Shown here: one piece after another, positions 27,820 to 37,578 of the stretch | Position numbering within the stretch: the stretch's first letter is position 1 | How the letters are laid out: each line of letters begins with the position of its first letter | Assembly: GCF_035918235.1 (NCBI RefSeq) | Contig: NZ_CP109485.1 | Span: forward strand, 2,232,001-2,296,000 | DNA length: 64,000 nucleotides | From: Streptomyces sp. NBC_01445 | GTDB taxonomy: Bacteria > Actinomycetota > Actinomycetes > Streptomycetales > Streptomycetaceae | Direction of reading: 5' to 3' | Program-made: the position numbers and the translations under genes | Notes under the pieces: generated by a model | Seen by the model: the letters and a program-made list of their open reading frames with translations, nothing else | Database searches by the model: none | What the model was told of the DNA's origin: nothing

Positions 27820-28596
27820 TGTGCGGCTGTGGCTTGCCTGAGCCGAACAGCAGTCGGCCGCAGACCTCGAAGACACCTGGCTCGTTCGCCTTCGCCACTG
27901 CTACATGCCGGGGGCGCAGTGGCCCATGCAGGTCCCCGTCACGAGCCGAGCCGGCGGGGAGGTGCGGCGGGTGCTCCCGGCCGGGCAACCGACCGTGAGC
28001 CGGCGGTGCTGCCGCTCGACGGGGACGAGCCCAGGGGCTTCTTCTGGTTCGACCCCAGCGGAGGAAGCCGGCTCTCGTCGGTCGACATCGACGTGGCCGG
28101 ATGTACGGACCACTTTCCCAGATCACGGCCGGACCGACGGCGGACAGCAACCCCTCACCCGTCCCCCTTCCCGACGGCAAGACCATGTTGCCTTACCGCA
28201 GCGACCGCAATGTCCCGTTCGGCCGACTCGATAGCGATCGATTCCGGACGGCGAACGGCGGCGACGAGCTCGCTGCCCCGGAGCGGGTGACCGTACGCAG
28301 ATGCGCGGGGTCCGTCAGTGCAGTGCCCACCGACGCGGAGCGCAGCCAAGGCCGCGGCCTGTTCGGCGAACTCTGCGACTACACGCCCCCAACGCGCAGA
28401 TGACGGTGGGCTGTTGCCCGATGAGCGGGACGCCCCGAACGCCATCGGCCTCCACCTCGGCCGAACCGTCGCCAGGAGGTCGCTGACGCATGACGACGCC
28501 GACCGGATGCGGCAGCTCCTCGATCGCTTCCTGCCCGTCAATCTACGTGCCACGGTCGTGCCGCTGTCGGGCGAATTCGCGGAGGAGGACTCATGA
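27820..28596 (+). pseudogene. Second copy of the eCIS fibre C-terminus, decayed
   Basis: This is a plus-strand relative of the last ~240 residues of the fibre gene at 33928-37578. Matching pairs are LEDTWLVRLRHC with PEDTWLLRLRHC, RSDRNVPFGRL with RSDRNVPLGEL, VTVRRCAGSVSA with ATVRRFAGSVSA, and FLPVNLRATVVPLSGEF with FLPVNVRVVAVPLSGEF. The copy has an in-frame TGA at 27839 (Trp in the intact gene) and several frame changes, and lacks the tail-I and propeller domains. It ends at TGA 28594-28596, about 90 bases before the DUF6519-like gene. It shows the ancestral order fibre then DUF6519-like gene. Confidence 0.85.
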
Positions 28597-28686
28597 TGTC
28601 GCATGGCGGCCCGCAAGAGGCGATCGCAGGAAGGGCGGTCTCCGTCGATGAGGAAGGGCCACCTTCTGCAAGGGAGAAGGGACATC

Positions 28687-30618
28687 GTGGCTGTGATCTC
28701 GACCGACACGTTCGATCCACTCAAGCGCTATGTACGGGTCAGGCTGCAGCAGGGTGTGCCCATCGTGGACGCGGACGTCAACGAGCGGGAGGACATCCAG
28801 AAGTTCGAACTGCGGGCCTTCCTCAAATGGTTCGTCGGTGATGGCGTCCCGGAGGGAAACGAAGGGTTCCGGATCAAGGGCGAATCACTGGAGAACGACT
28901 TCTGGATCCTCTCCGGGGTGTCGGTGGCGGACGACGTCGACCCGCTGTCTCGTGTCGGGAGGTGCCTGGTCGACGGCCTGGACGTGATGATTGAGCTTCC
29001 TGTGAGGTACGCCGCTCAAAAGCTGCACGAGTGCCATGGGGCGGCGGCCGCGGAGCTCGCCGCCAGATGGGGCGTTCCGGTGGTCCCAGCGCTCGATTTC
29101 CCCGCCGCGGACACAGTGCTGGTCTACCTTGACGTGTGGGAGCGGATGGTGATGCCGGCCGACGAGGCGGAACTGATCCACAGCGGCCTGGGGATCGAGA
29201 CCTGCGCCCGGCTCAAGCGGGAGTGGGTGGTCCGCACCCGGGCTGGCGACGCGTTGCCAGCTCCCTCCAACGGTCACGTGTACACCGCGCTGGCCACCAT
29301 CAGACGCCGCGAGAGCGACAAGTCCGTGCAACCGGACGACATCACGGACCGCCGCCAGCGCCGGTTGCTCGTCCCACCCGCCAGCTTGATCGAGGACGTC
29401 CTTGGTGTCGATCCCATGGACTACCGGCGAGGGCTGAAGAGGCCGCCGATCAGTCTGCGAGATGCGATCAACGCCCTGCTGCGCGGGGAACTCCCGACCA
29501 CCCCCGACGCTCCGGTCGAGGGATCCGGGTCCTCTCAGGCGATCAATCGGGCGTTTGCCGTCGACGGCGACGGACTGGTGGCCGTCTGGTCTGCGCCAGC
29601 GGGAGGCTCGGACCAGGTGTTCGCCGCACGGATGGATCTGGCCGACGTCCGGAGCGGTTTCATCGCCCCACCCCACCAGCTCACGTCGGTCGGACGTCAC
29701 ATGCTTCCCCATGCGGTGCCGCTGCCCGGCGGTGACCTCCTCGTCGCGTACCAGTCGGGAACCGGGCCCAACTCCGACGTCTTGATGAAGCGCGGCCCGT
29801 TGCCCGCTCTGGCAAGCAAACTGGAGATTCCTGTCGCGGATACACCCAATGTCGCAGAGAGCGCGCCCTTCCTCACGGTGACAGAGGGTCTGGTCACCGT
29901 GTTCTTCAGCCTGACGGCGGCGGCGACGAGCTCGTGGCACTACCGTCGCCAACGGCACACGTCCGGTACCTGGGAGGACACGGAGCCGCGCCAGCTGTCC
30001 GCGCTCAAGCAGATTAGCAACGACTTCCATGCCGCTGTGGATTCCGAGCACATGGTCTGGGCGGCCTTCCGGGCCGAAGGAACTGGCTCCAACGACATCC
30101 GGGTGTTGCGATTTGATCCGACCACGGCTGCCGTCCGCCACGAGGAGAGCTTCGACTCCGGCGCCGCTGACGAACAACCGTTCGTGCTGTGCACCCGTGG
30201 GGACACGTGGGTCTTCTGGACGTCCCGCACAACGCTGAACAGCTCGCTGCGAGCACGGCGATTCCACAACAACGCCTGGCAGCCGATCGAGACCATCCCC
30301 ACGCCCGGAGACACGAACGCGACCAAGCCGTGCGCGGTGGAGGACGCGGACGGTGCGGTATGGCTGATGTGGAGGGCGAGCGACGCAGAGACCGCCGAAC
30401 TGATGGTGATGCGTCGTGACCCGGAATCCGGCGAATGGCATGGCGCACGGCAGCTGACCAGGTCACTGGGGAACGAGGGGAACGACAACGACTCTCCCTT
30501 CGCTCTGGTCGCCCCCGACAAAGCGATCTGGATCTTCTGGGCCAGGGCCCAGAAAAGGAAAATGGATCAGGAATTCGTCACGTACATCTACCACAAGCGA
30601 CTTGTCACGGTCGTTTAG
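28687..30618 (+). CDS. DUF6519-like eCIS-associated protein
   Basis: A 643-residue protein. GTG 28687 is chosen because AGGGAGAAGGG lies six bases upstream and the paralogue at 33874 starts at the same place. The N-terminal ~150 residues (TDTFDPLKRYVRVRLQQGVP, IVDADVNEREDI) resemble the DUF6519 start seen in contractile-tail clusters, where the domain follows tail-fibre genes. Residues ~290-640 look like a beta-propeller or sialidase-like repeat region (VWSAPAGGSDQVFAARMDL, TWVFWTSRTTLNSSLRARRF, GAVWLMWRASDAETAELMVM). No signal peptide. It is followed after 13 bases by the vWA gene. It may be an outer fibre, adhesin or load; I cannot tell which. Confidence 0.75.
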   Translation: MAVISTDTFDPLKRYVRVRLQQGVPIVDADVNEREDIQKFELRAFLKWFVGDGVPEGNEGFRIKGESLENDFWILSGVSVADDVDPLSRVGRCLVDGLDVMIELPVRYAAQKLHECHGAAAAELAARWGVPVVPALDFPAADTVLVYLDVWERMVMPADEAELIHSGLGIETCARLKREWVVRTRAGDALPAPSNGHVYTALATIRRRESDKSVQPDDITDRRQRRLLVPPASLIEDVLGVDPMDYRRGLKRPPISLRDAINALLRGELPTTPDAPVEGSGSSQAINRAFAVDGDGLVAVWSAPAGGSDQVFAARMDLADVRSGFIAPPHQLTSVGRHMLPHAVPLPGGDLLVAYQSGTGPNSDVLMKRGPLPALASKLEIPVADTPNVAESAPFLTVTEGLVTVFFSLTAAATSSWHYRRQRHTSGTWEDTEPRQLSALKQISNDFHAAVDSEHMVWAAFRAEGTGSNDIRVLRFDPTTAAVRHEESFDSGAADEQPFVLCTRGDTWVFWTSRTTLNSSLRARRFHNNAWQPIETIPTPGDTNATKPCAVEDADGAVWLMWRASDAETAELMVMRRDPESGEWHGARQLTRSLGNEGNDNDSPFALVAPDKAIWIFWARAQKRKMDQEFVTYIYHKRLVTVV

Positions 30619-30631
30619 GAGGAAGGCAGCA

Positions 30632-33247
30632 ATGGCCGTGCCGAGCATCAGCCCGGGTACCACCGGATCACCGGTCTACACCGTCCACCACTCCAAAGGC
30701 CTCGTCGCGGACCTCAGTCTCGACGTCGGGATCTCGCCGCCCTTCCCCGCCTTCGAGTTGAGGTTCCCCGACACCGGCGACGTGGTGGTGAGCCTGGTCA
30801 GGGCCTTCAAGGCGCTTCCTCTGCTGCCCGGCCCTGTCGATGACACCACCACCTTCGCCAAGCGACGGATTGTGTCCGAAGCTTCACCGGCCGGAACGGA
30901 CATCGTGCTGACCGTCGAGATCCAGGCCACCTCGGCGGCAACCCCGGGAGAGAAGTGGTCCCTGCGCGTTCAGTCCGGAACGGAGCAACCTCTCTGGCAG
31001 TTCAGCCAGGCCGAAAACACGCCCTCGACTCCGACCATCACTCGCATCATGTGCGACCCGGCGGCGGGCTTCACAATCAGCGCTCCTGCGCTTGCCGACG
31101 GGACGGTGCGCGAGGGTATTCCCGTCACACTGACCGCCGTGCCGCCCTTCGGAACGGCGGCCGACCCCACGGTCGTCGGAGCGCCCAAGCCCTCTGTGGC
31201 GCACAAGTGGAGCACGACCGGTGGCCTAGCAATTCCGGCCTTTCCCGCGTGCTCGCCCAGCCCCCTGCTGGTGTTCACCTCGCCACCCGTGTACGCCGCC
31301 AGGAGCGTCGACATCACCGAGGACGTATGGTTCGAGACGGGCTGCCCGGGTCCCGCCGGGATACTGAACAACACGTCCCCCTCCCAACAGTTGACCATCG
31401 AGAACAGACCGCAGCACCTCGCCGTCGTACTCGACCGTTCGGGCAGCATGAGCGGTGACCGCTGGACGCAGGCGAAGACCGCCACTCAGGTCCTCGGCAA
31501 CCTCTTCACGGCGATGCGCGCAGGGGTCAATTCCGCCGACCGGATCGAACTGCTCGTGTTCGAGGACGGGTCCTGCACCTGGCACACGGTCGCCGACCCA
31601 CTCATCCAGCCCGTGCTGGCGGCCACCGATCTCGGCTCGGCCGACGTCGCGATCTGCTCGGTGAACTTCGGGGACGCTGGCTCCTGCACACCGATCGGAG
31701 ACGGCCTCATCCGGGCGATCGACGATCTCGGTGCACTGCCCACGCAGGGCGATCCGAAGTACACCATCGTCCTGCTGACGGACGGCTACGAGAACAGCGG
31801 ATCGGTACGGGTGTCTCCCAACAGTCCTCTGCCCGCGGGCGCTTCCGGTATTCCCCTGTTCGGGGTGGCGCGGCAGTCCGGGGCTGTTCGGCAACGGGTG
31901 CACCAGCACCTGTCACTCTTCACCATCGGCTTGGGGGCGACTGTCCAGGAGGACGTGCTGGACACGTTGGCCACCCAGTCACAAGGCGTGTACCGGCATG
32001 TCGACGACCCGGCCGACATCGCAGACGCCCTGACTCAGGTCGTGAAGTACGCCCTGGGGGTTGAGCGCGTCAAGCTGGAGCCGCCGGAACAGCTCCCTCC
32101 ACCGGAACAACTGTGGCGTGAGGTCTGTCTTGAACCCGGCGTCAACCGACTCGCGGTCGCCGTCATGTGGGAGGACCCCAACGACACCCTGGAGTTGTCC
32201 TGGCAGCAGGAGCAGGACAGTGGATGGACTACCGTCGCCGCCGCCGTCAAGCAATGTGAAACACATGGCTTCGTCTCCGTCGATGTCGCATCGCTGTTCG
32301 GCGGAGACGAGGACTCGGTGCCGGCCACCCGGTGGCGCGTAGCACATTTGGACAGCGCAGGCGTCCCACTCCCCCTGGTGACGAACGAGCCTCTGTTCTT
32401 CATCGATCTCTTCGTCCGTGTCGATGTCGTCTTCGACCGCGAGGTGTACAGCACGGGGGATGCGATGACCATGACCGCCCGCATCAGAGCCGGCGACGAA
32501 CCGGTGACACGGGCGACCGTGAGAGTCGAGCTGGCGCGGCCGGGAATGTCGCTGGGTACATTTCTGTCGACCCATGGTGCCGAGTACCGGCCCCCTCAGC
32601 AGGATACGACCGATCCGCATGCGCCTAAGGCCCTCATGCTGGCGTACCTGTTGGGACAGGCCGAGATGCCGGACGGCCTGCCTGTCACCGGGCCGCAGTC
32701 GATCTTCGAGGACGGTTCCGACGAATTGTTCGACGACGGCGAGCACGGTGACGGCGAGGCGGGCAACGGCAACTTCACCAACCGGTATACGGATCTGGAC
32801 AAGGAAGGCACGTACACCTGGCGCTTCGTCATCGAGGGCGAGACACCGGACGGCGCCCCCTTCTCACGGGTGGTGACACTCTCCAAGTGGGTGGGTGTCG
32901 CACCCGACCCGGAAAGCTCGTCCGTGACAGTGGAGGAAGGGGACTTCACGCGCATCGTGGTCTGGCCCAGGGATCATAGAGGAGAGTTCCTTGGCCCCTT
33001 CCGGCCTCAGGACGTGATCTTTACGTCCAGTCACTGTCCCTTCCTACCGGGCAGCGACGAAGGAGATCCCAACGGAGTCCGCTATCCCTGCAATGACGGC
33101 GGAACCATCCTCAGCCGGTACGACGGCGGGTACAGCCGTGACATCGATCGCACCCCTGGGACCCCCAACACGGTGACCATCACGGTTAAGGGCTTCACCT
33201 TCCCACCCGTCGTCATGGGAGAGCGGAACGAAGGGACCGAGCCCTGA
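30632..33247 (+). CDS. vWA-domain protein of the eCIS locus
   Basis: An 871-residue protein, ATG 30632 behind GGAGGAAG. An N-terminal ~250-residue beta-rich region precedes a vWA domain whose MIDAS is complete: DRSGSMSG (Asp268), CTPIGDGL and LLTDGYEN. After it come beta-sandwich-like regions (VFDREVYSTGDAMTMTARIR, FTNRYTDLDKEGTYTWRFVI) that resemble macroglobulin or Ig-type modules. No signal peptide or membrane helix, so release would depend on the injection system or lysis. A surface-binding fibre or adhesin-like part is the simplest reading; an effector is possible. It runs tail-to-tail with the paralogue relic at 33320-33874. Confidence 0.8.
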   Translation: MAVPSISPGTTGSPVYTVHHSKGLVADLSLDVGISPPFPAFELRFPDTGDVVVSLVRAFKALPLLPGPVDDTTTFAKRRIVSEASPAGTDIVLTVEIQATSAATPGEKWSLRVQSGTEQPLWQFSQAENTPSTPTITRIMCDPAAGFTISAPALADGTVREGIPVTLTAVPPFGTAADPTVVGAPKPSVAHKWSTTGGLAIPAFPACSPSPLLVFTSPPVYAARSVDITEDVWFETGCPGPAGILNNTSPSQQLTIENRPQHLAVVLDRSGSMSGDRWTQAKTATQVLGNLFTAMRAGVNSADRIELLVFEDGSCTWHTVADPLIQPVLAATDLGSADVAICSVNFGDAGSCTPIGDGLIRAIDDLGALPTQGDPKYTIVLLTDGYENSGSVRVSPNSPLPAGASGIPLFGVARQSGAVRQRVHQHLSLFTIGLGATVQEDVLDTLATQSQGVYRHVDDPADIADALTQVVKYALGVERVKLEPPEQLPPPEQLWREVCLEPGVNRLAVAVMWEDPNDTLELSWQQEQDSGWTTVAAAVKQCETHGFVSVDVASLFGGDEDSVPATRWRVAHLDSAGVPLPLVTNEPLFFIDLFVRVDVVFDREVYSTGDAMTMTARIRAGDEPVTRATVRVELARPGMSLGTFLSTHGAEYRPPQQDTTDPHAPKALMLAYLLGQAEMPDGLPVTGPQSIFEDGSDELFDDGEHGDGEAGNGNFTNRYTDLDKEGTYTWRFVIEGETPDGAPFSRVVTLSKWVGVAPDPESSSVTVEEGDFTRIVVWPRDHRGEFLGPFRPQDVIFTSSHCPFLPGSDEGDPNGVRYPCNDGGTILSRYDGGYSRDIDRTPGTPNTVTITVKGFTFPPVVMGERNEGTEP

Positions 33248-33319
33248 CCCGGCGATCAAGGCTCTCCCTCTTCTGTCCCGGTACGGGCCGTTCGGCGAAG
33301 GCGTGGGCGAGCTCACGGT

Positions 33320-33874
33320 CCAGCCGGCCCGGGTCCGCACCATCCACTCGCCATTGTGGCGGGCGCAGGTCTCGGTGCCGAGCCCGCTGTGGACGAGTGC
33401 AGGCTCGTCGGTCGGGGTCACCAGCCGCTCCCACACGTCGAGATCGACGAGGACGGTGTCCTCGCCGGGGAAGTCGAGCGGCGGGACCAACGGTACGTCC
33501 CAATGGGCGGCGAGGTCGGCTGCCGGCGCCCCACGGCTCTCGTGCAGTAGATGGTCGGTGTATCTGACGGGCTCGTCGATCATCACGTCCAGGCCCTCGA
33601 CCAGGCACCGCCCGATGCAGGAGAGCGCGTCGACGGGCTCAGTCCCGGGGAAGCCCGTCAGCACCCAGAAGTCCTTGTCCAGCGACCTTCCCTCGACCCG
33701 GAAACCGTTGTTCCCTTCCGAAACGCCGTCGCCGACAAACCACTTGAGGAAGGCGCGCAGTTCGAACTTCTCGATGTCCTCCCGCTCGCTGACGTCGGCG
33801 TCGACGATGGGTACCCCCTGCTGCAGCCTGACCCGCACCTAGCGCCGCAGCGGATCGAAGGTGTCGACAGCCAC
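33320..33874 (-). pseudogene. Second copy of the DUF6519-like gene, stop at codon 12 and truncated
   Basis: The minus-strand frame begins GTG 33874 with VAVDTFDPLRR, then TAG at 33841-33839 stands where the intact gene has Tyr, and it continues VRVRLQQGVPIVDADVSERE in the same frame. About 165 further residues align with the intact copy at 28687, up to EWMVRTRAG, beyond which similarity stops near 33320. It lies 54 bases downstream of the intact fibre gene, so this is the ancestral position, and the working copy is now on the opposite strand. A start inside the frame after the stop could make a fragment, but nothing suggests it. Confidence 0.88.
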
Positions 33875-33927
33875 GATGACGCTACTCCCCCATCTCTTTC
33901 TCCGGCACGGGGCCACCGTGCAACTCA

Positions 33928-36900
33928 TCATTGTTCGTTCTCGTGAAACTCGCCCGACAGCGGCACGGCCACGACACGCACATTGACGGGCAGAAAGCCC
34001 TCCAACAACCGCCGGACCCACTCGGCATCCGCGCGCGTCAGCGCACCGTCCGCGCTACTCCGGTCGAGATGGACCGTGATCGTGTTGGGGGCGTACCGCT
34101 CGTGCGGCAGCAGGCGGTCGCCGGCGGGCCTTTGGGGTGTGTAGTCGAGCAGATCCCCGAACTGGCCCCGGTTCTCGTTGCGCGTCCGGTCGCCGAGCGT
34201 CGCGCTGACAGACCCGGCGAACCTGCGTACGGTCGCTTGCTCGGAGGCACGACGGGTGCCCGGGCCGCTCTCCGACGGGGAATCAGCGTGGCCAAGTTCG
34301 CCGAGCGGGACATTGCGGTCGCTGCGAAACAGCAGCAGCGTCGTCCCGTCGGAGAGCGTGACGGCTGCCGGATGTCCGTCCGCGGCCGGTCCCGTGGTGA
34401 TCTGGACCGGTAGTCCTGCCGCTCCCACCGACGTGACATCCACCCACCAGAGCTGGCTCCCGCCCGCGCGATCGGAGCGGAAGAACAGCCTGGCCGCGCC
34501 GCCACCGAGCGGAAGTACCGACGGCCCCCGGTCGGTAACCCGTCCCGACGGCTCCGCGCCGCTCACAGGCCGGGTCGTAACCGACACCGGTTCACTCCAT
34601 GCGGCCGTCGGTTGGTCGCAGTGGCGCAGCCGGAGGAGCCAGGTGTCCTCGGGGTCGGCCGTTGCCTGGCGCTCGGCCCAGGCCAGCCACAGCCGTGTCC
34701 CCTCCCGTACGACATGGGGGTCGCGGTCGCCCGCGCCTGCGGAAGGGAACCAGAGGGGTGCCGCCCACGGCCCGTGCAGGCCGTGGATCAGGCCGGTGAA
34801 CGGCGTGGCTGGGTCGGTGACGTGCTGCCAGCGGCCGTCCGGGCCGCGACGGGCCAGGCCACCCGCGGTGCCCACCCAGATTGCGCCGTCCGGGCCGGCG
34901 GCCACCGTTCGGCAGTCGTCGCTAGGCAGCCCGTGGGCCACGGTGTGGAGCCGTACGTCCCGAGGCGACCGTACTTCCACCAGGCCGCCCACGGTCGCGA
35001 GCCAGAGCGGCCCCGCCGTGGCCGGTTCAGGCACCGCCGTGCTGAGGGCCGGCTCGCCGAGGGCGCACCGGACGTCGGCCACGGCCAGGCCGAGCCCGGC
35101 CGCGGCCAAGTCGAGGGGGTGCGCCGTGCCATCGGGAGCGATGCGGCAGGCGCCGCCGCCCGTCGCGATCCAGACCGAGCCGTCGGGCACGGGCGCGATG
35201 TGGCGGACGTCCGTGTCCTTCAGTCCGTCGGCGGTCCGCCACGTCCGCCATGTGCCGTCAGTGCCGTGCCGAGTGACGCCGTCAGCGGTGCCGAACCAGA
35301 CCGCTCCCGTGCCGTCGGCGACGACGTGTCGTACGTCGTTGGAGGGAAGCATGCCGCCGGATTGGTCCACCGTCACCCAGGAGCCGTTCGGGCGGCGCGC
35401 GCTGGCTCCGGCGCCGTGGGGGAACCAGACCGTGCCGTCGAGCGCCACGGCCACCGCGCGCAGGTCGTCGTCGGCCGGTCCCCCACCAGGGGCGGCCGCG
35501 GTCATCACCGTGACGGTGCCGTTCGGTAGCCGTACGGCGGCCCCGGCGGCGGTGGCGAACCACTCGCGTCCGTCGGCGTCCACGGCGACGCCCCGGACGT
35601 CGTCGTCGGGCAGTCCGTCGTCCGTCGACAGCGCCGTCCAGGTGCCGTTCTCGGCCTGCACGGCGACGCCGGCCGTGGTGGACACGAGCAGTCGACCGTC
35701 CCAGCGCGTTCTGGCGAGGCGCCACGTGCTGCCCGTCCAGGTGCTCCAGAACAGCCGCACGGCATCGTCGGACTCTGCCACGGCCGTACAGTCCGCATGG
35801 CGGCCCACCGGGACGCCGTTGACGCACGAGGCGGGCTCCCAGTCAATCGCCGGGTCCCAACCGCCGCGCCCTGTGCGGTGCCGGTCGCCGAAGCCGAGGG
35901 ACCGAGCCGCGGTCGAGGCGGCCAGGTCGACCCGGAGCTCGACGTCCGGTCCCGCGTTCTTCGTACTTAGGGTCAGGGATCCGTCCGGGGAGACGGCGGC
36001 GACGACGCCGGTGAGCATGGTTTCGACGGCCGCCGCGACCTCTGTCGCCGTGGCGGCTCCTGGATCGGCGTAGTCGGAGGCGTCCACCGTGAACGTCTCG
36101 GTTGCCCCGTATCCGGTCACCACCATCCGGGCCCCGACGACCAATGGGAAGGGTCCGCTCGCGGCTCCGCGCAACTGCGCCGGCGTGAGCGGACGGTACG
36201 CACCTCGGCGCCAGCGCAGCCGGGCCGCAGCTGTCCCCGGATGTTCGACCCAGGCTAGCCAGGTCCAACCGTCGGCCAGGGCGACGGCCGCCGGATCGGC
36301 CTCTGGGGCGACGGGGCGCTCCTCCACGGGCCGACTGTCGTACCAGCGCCTTCCGAGGAGGGGTTTGACGGTCAGGCGGGGCGGGCCGTCAGCGGTGTCG
36401 GCGTGCACGACCGAGACCCGGCCCCGCGCGTCCACGACCGTGGCGAGCCTGCCCTGGGGCGCGCCCCGCAGTGAGACCAGGCCCGCCGAGGTGGGGGCTC
36501 CGGGGGCTCCGGTCCTCGTCCCGCCGGCCGGCTCGGGGCCGTGGGAGACGAAGCCGGGCACCGGGGCGTCGACGTCGACACCCCACCAGGAGTCGTCCCG
36601 CAGTACCGCCGCGAAGAGGTTGCGCTGGGGGGCCGCATTGCTCCGCGCCACGTGCTGGACAGACTCTGATACCAGCGCGGACCGGCCGGTGTGGTGGCCG
36701 ACGACGGCACACAGCGCCGGGACAGTACCGACGGCTCCGTACAGACGGGTCGCCGACGCGATCTCGTCGCGCTGCCCGGCGATGTTCCCGTGGGCAGTGA
36801 GCTCCCAACCGATCCACTGGGCCAGCAGGGGGAGGAACCGGTGGTCAACCGAGGTCACGTCCCTGAGGGCGAGCAGGCCGTGGGCCGAACTCCGCAGGGC

Positions 36901-37578
36901 GTCGAGTCCCGCACCGAAGAGGTCCGTGAACCGGCGCAACTGCCCGCCGGCCGTGGATGCTTCGGGAAGCAACCCGGTCGCAGCATCGGGTTCGCGGGCC
37001 ACGGTGTCGTGCCGCCGGTACACCTCGGGGACGAGGTCGTAGAGGTTGCGGTGGAGCCCGTGGAGGTCACCGGGTGTCGCGGTGGCCTGGAGCTCCTGCC
37101 GTGTCGCGGCGTCCGCCTCGGGGGCTTCCAGCCGGTAGTAATAAGTGACCCCCGGTACGAGGGCCTTGCCGGTACCGCCCACGTCCAGGAGCTCGACCTC
37201 CTGCCGCAGCAGGGAGTGGTCGGGGGCGAGTACCGTGCGCAGGACGCGACGCAGCCTCTCGTCCGGGGCGCCTTTCACCACCTCCAGGTACGTGGTCGTC
37301 TCCTCCCTGATCCGCAAGTCGCCTTCGGTGCGCTCGCGGGCGGGAAGTTCGGTGGCCACGAGCGACGGGTGCGTGGAGAGGAACGCGTCGGAGGTGTCGT
37401 ACACGGTGTACGGATCCTGGGGCTCCAGCGGCGGGAAAGCGAAGTCCCGGCGCTTGCGTCGTACGACGAGGCGGGGCGCGGCCGCCCGGCCGGCCTGGAC
37501 TTGCGGCAGCAGTGTCCAGTGGAGCCAGACGCGGCGCCCCATCAGATCCGCTCGCGCGGTGAAGGTCTCGATTCTCAT
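33928..37578 (-). CDS. Tail protein I-like / beta-propeller fibre protein
   Basis: A 1216-residue protein that overlaps the baseplate J gene by four bases (ATGA). Residues ~170-290 (NLYDLVPEVYRRHD, FTDLFGAGLDALRS, FLPLLAQWIGWEL) are a P2 gpI/Pvc12-like baseplate domain. Residues ~625-930 are a chain of two-component-propeller (Reg_prop) repeats such as WRTADGLKDTDVRHIAPVPD and DGAIWVGTAGGLARR, enough for one seven-bladed propeller. The last ~240 residues are a domain found again as a relic at 27820-28596. The first part should fix it to the baseplate, and the propeller would face outward as a target-binding module. This is inference from the domain order. Confidence 0.85.
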   Translation of the reverse strand: MRIETFTARADLMGRRVWLHWTLLPQVQAGRAAAPRLVVRRKRRDFAFPPLEPQDPYTVYDTSDAFLSTHPSLVATELPARERTEGDLRIREETTTYLEVVKGAPDERLRRVLRTVLAPDHSLLRQEVELLDVGGTGKALVPGVTYYYRLEAPEADAATRQELQATATPGDLHGLHRNLYDLVPEVYRRHDTVAREPDAATGLLPEASTAGGQLRRFTDLFGAGLDALRSSAHGLLALRDVTSVDHRFLPLLAQWIGWELTAHGNIAGQRDEIASATRLYGAVGTVPALCAVVGHHTGRSALVSESVQHVARSNAAPQRNLFAAVLRDDSWWGVDVDAPVPGFVSHGPEPAGGTRTGAPGAPTSAGLVSLRGAPQGRLATVVDARGRVSVVHADTADGPPRLTVKPLLGRRWYDSRPVEERPVAPEADPAAVALADGWTWLAWVEHPGTAAARLRWRRGAYRPLTPAQLRGAASGPFPLVVGARMVVTGYGATETFTVDASDYADPGAATATEVAAAVETMLTGVVAAVSPDGSLTLSTKNAGPDVELRVDLAASTAARSLGFGDRHRTGRGGWDPAIDWEPASCVNGVPVGRHADCTAVAESDDAVRLFWSTWTGSTWRLARTRWDGRLLVSTTAGVAVQAENGTWTALSTDDGLPDDDVRGVAVDADGREWFATAAGAAVRLPNGTVTVMTAAAPGGGPADDDLRAVAVALDGTVWFPHGAGASARRPNGSWVTVDQSGGMLPSNDVRHVVADGTGAVWFGTADGVTRHGTDGTWRTWRTADGLKDTDVRHIAPVPDGSVWIATGGGACRIAPDGTAHPLDLAAAGLGLAVADVRCALGEPALSTAVPEPATAGPLWLATVGGLVEVRSPRDVRLHTVAHGLPSDDCRTVAAGPDGAIWVGTAGGLARRGPDGRWQHVTDPATPFTGLIHGLHGPWAAPLWFPSAGAGDRDPHVVREGTRLWLAWAERQATADPEDTWLLRLRHCDQPTAAWSEPVSVTTRPVSGAEPSGRVTDRGPSVLPLGGGAARLFFRSDRAGGSQLWWVDVTSVGAAGLPVQITTGPAADGHPAAVTLSDGTTLLLFRSDRNVPLGELGHADSPSESGPGTRRASEQATVRRFAGSVSATLGDRTRNENRGQFGDLLDYTPQRPAGDRLLPHERYAPNTITVHLDRSSADGALTRADAEWVRRLLEGFLPVNVRVVAVPLSGEFHENEQ

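Noticed and set aside
34178..36073. A 631-residue Ser/Pro-rich plus-strand frame
   Set aside because: Antisense to the fibre gene; low-complexity composition without motifs.
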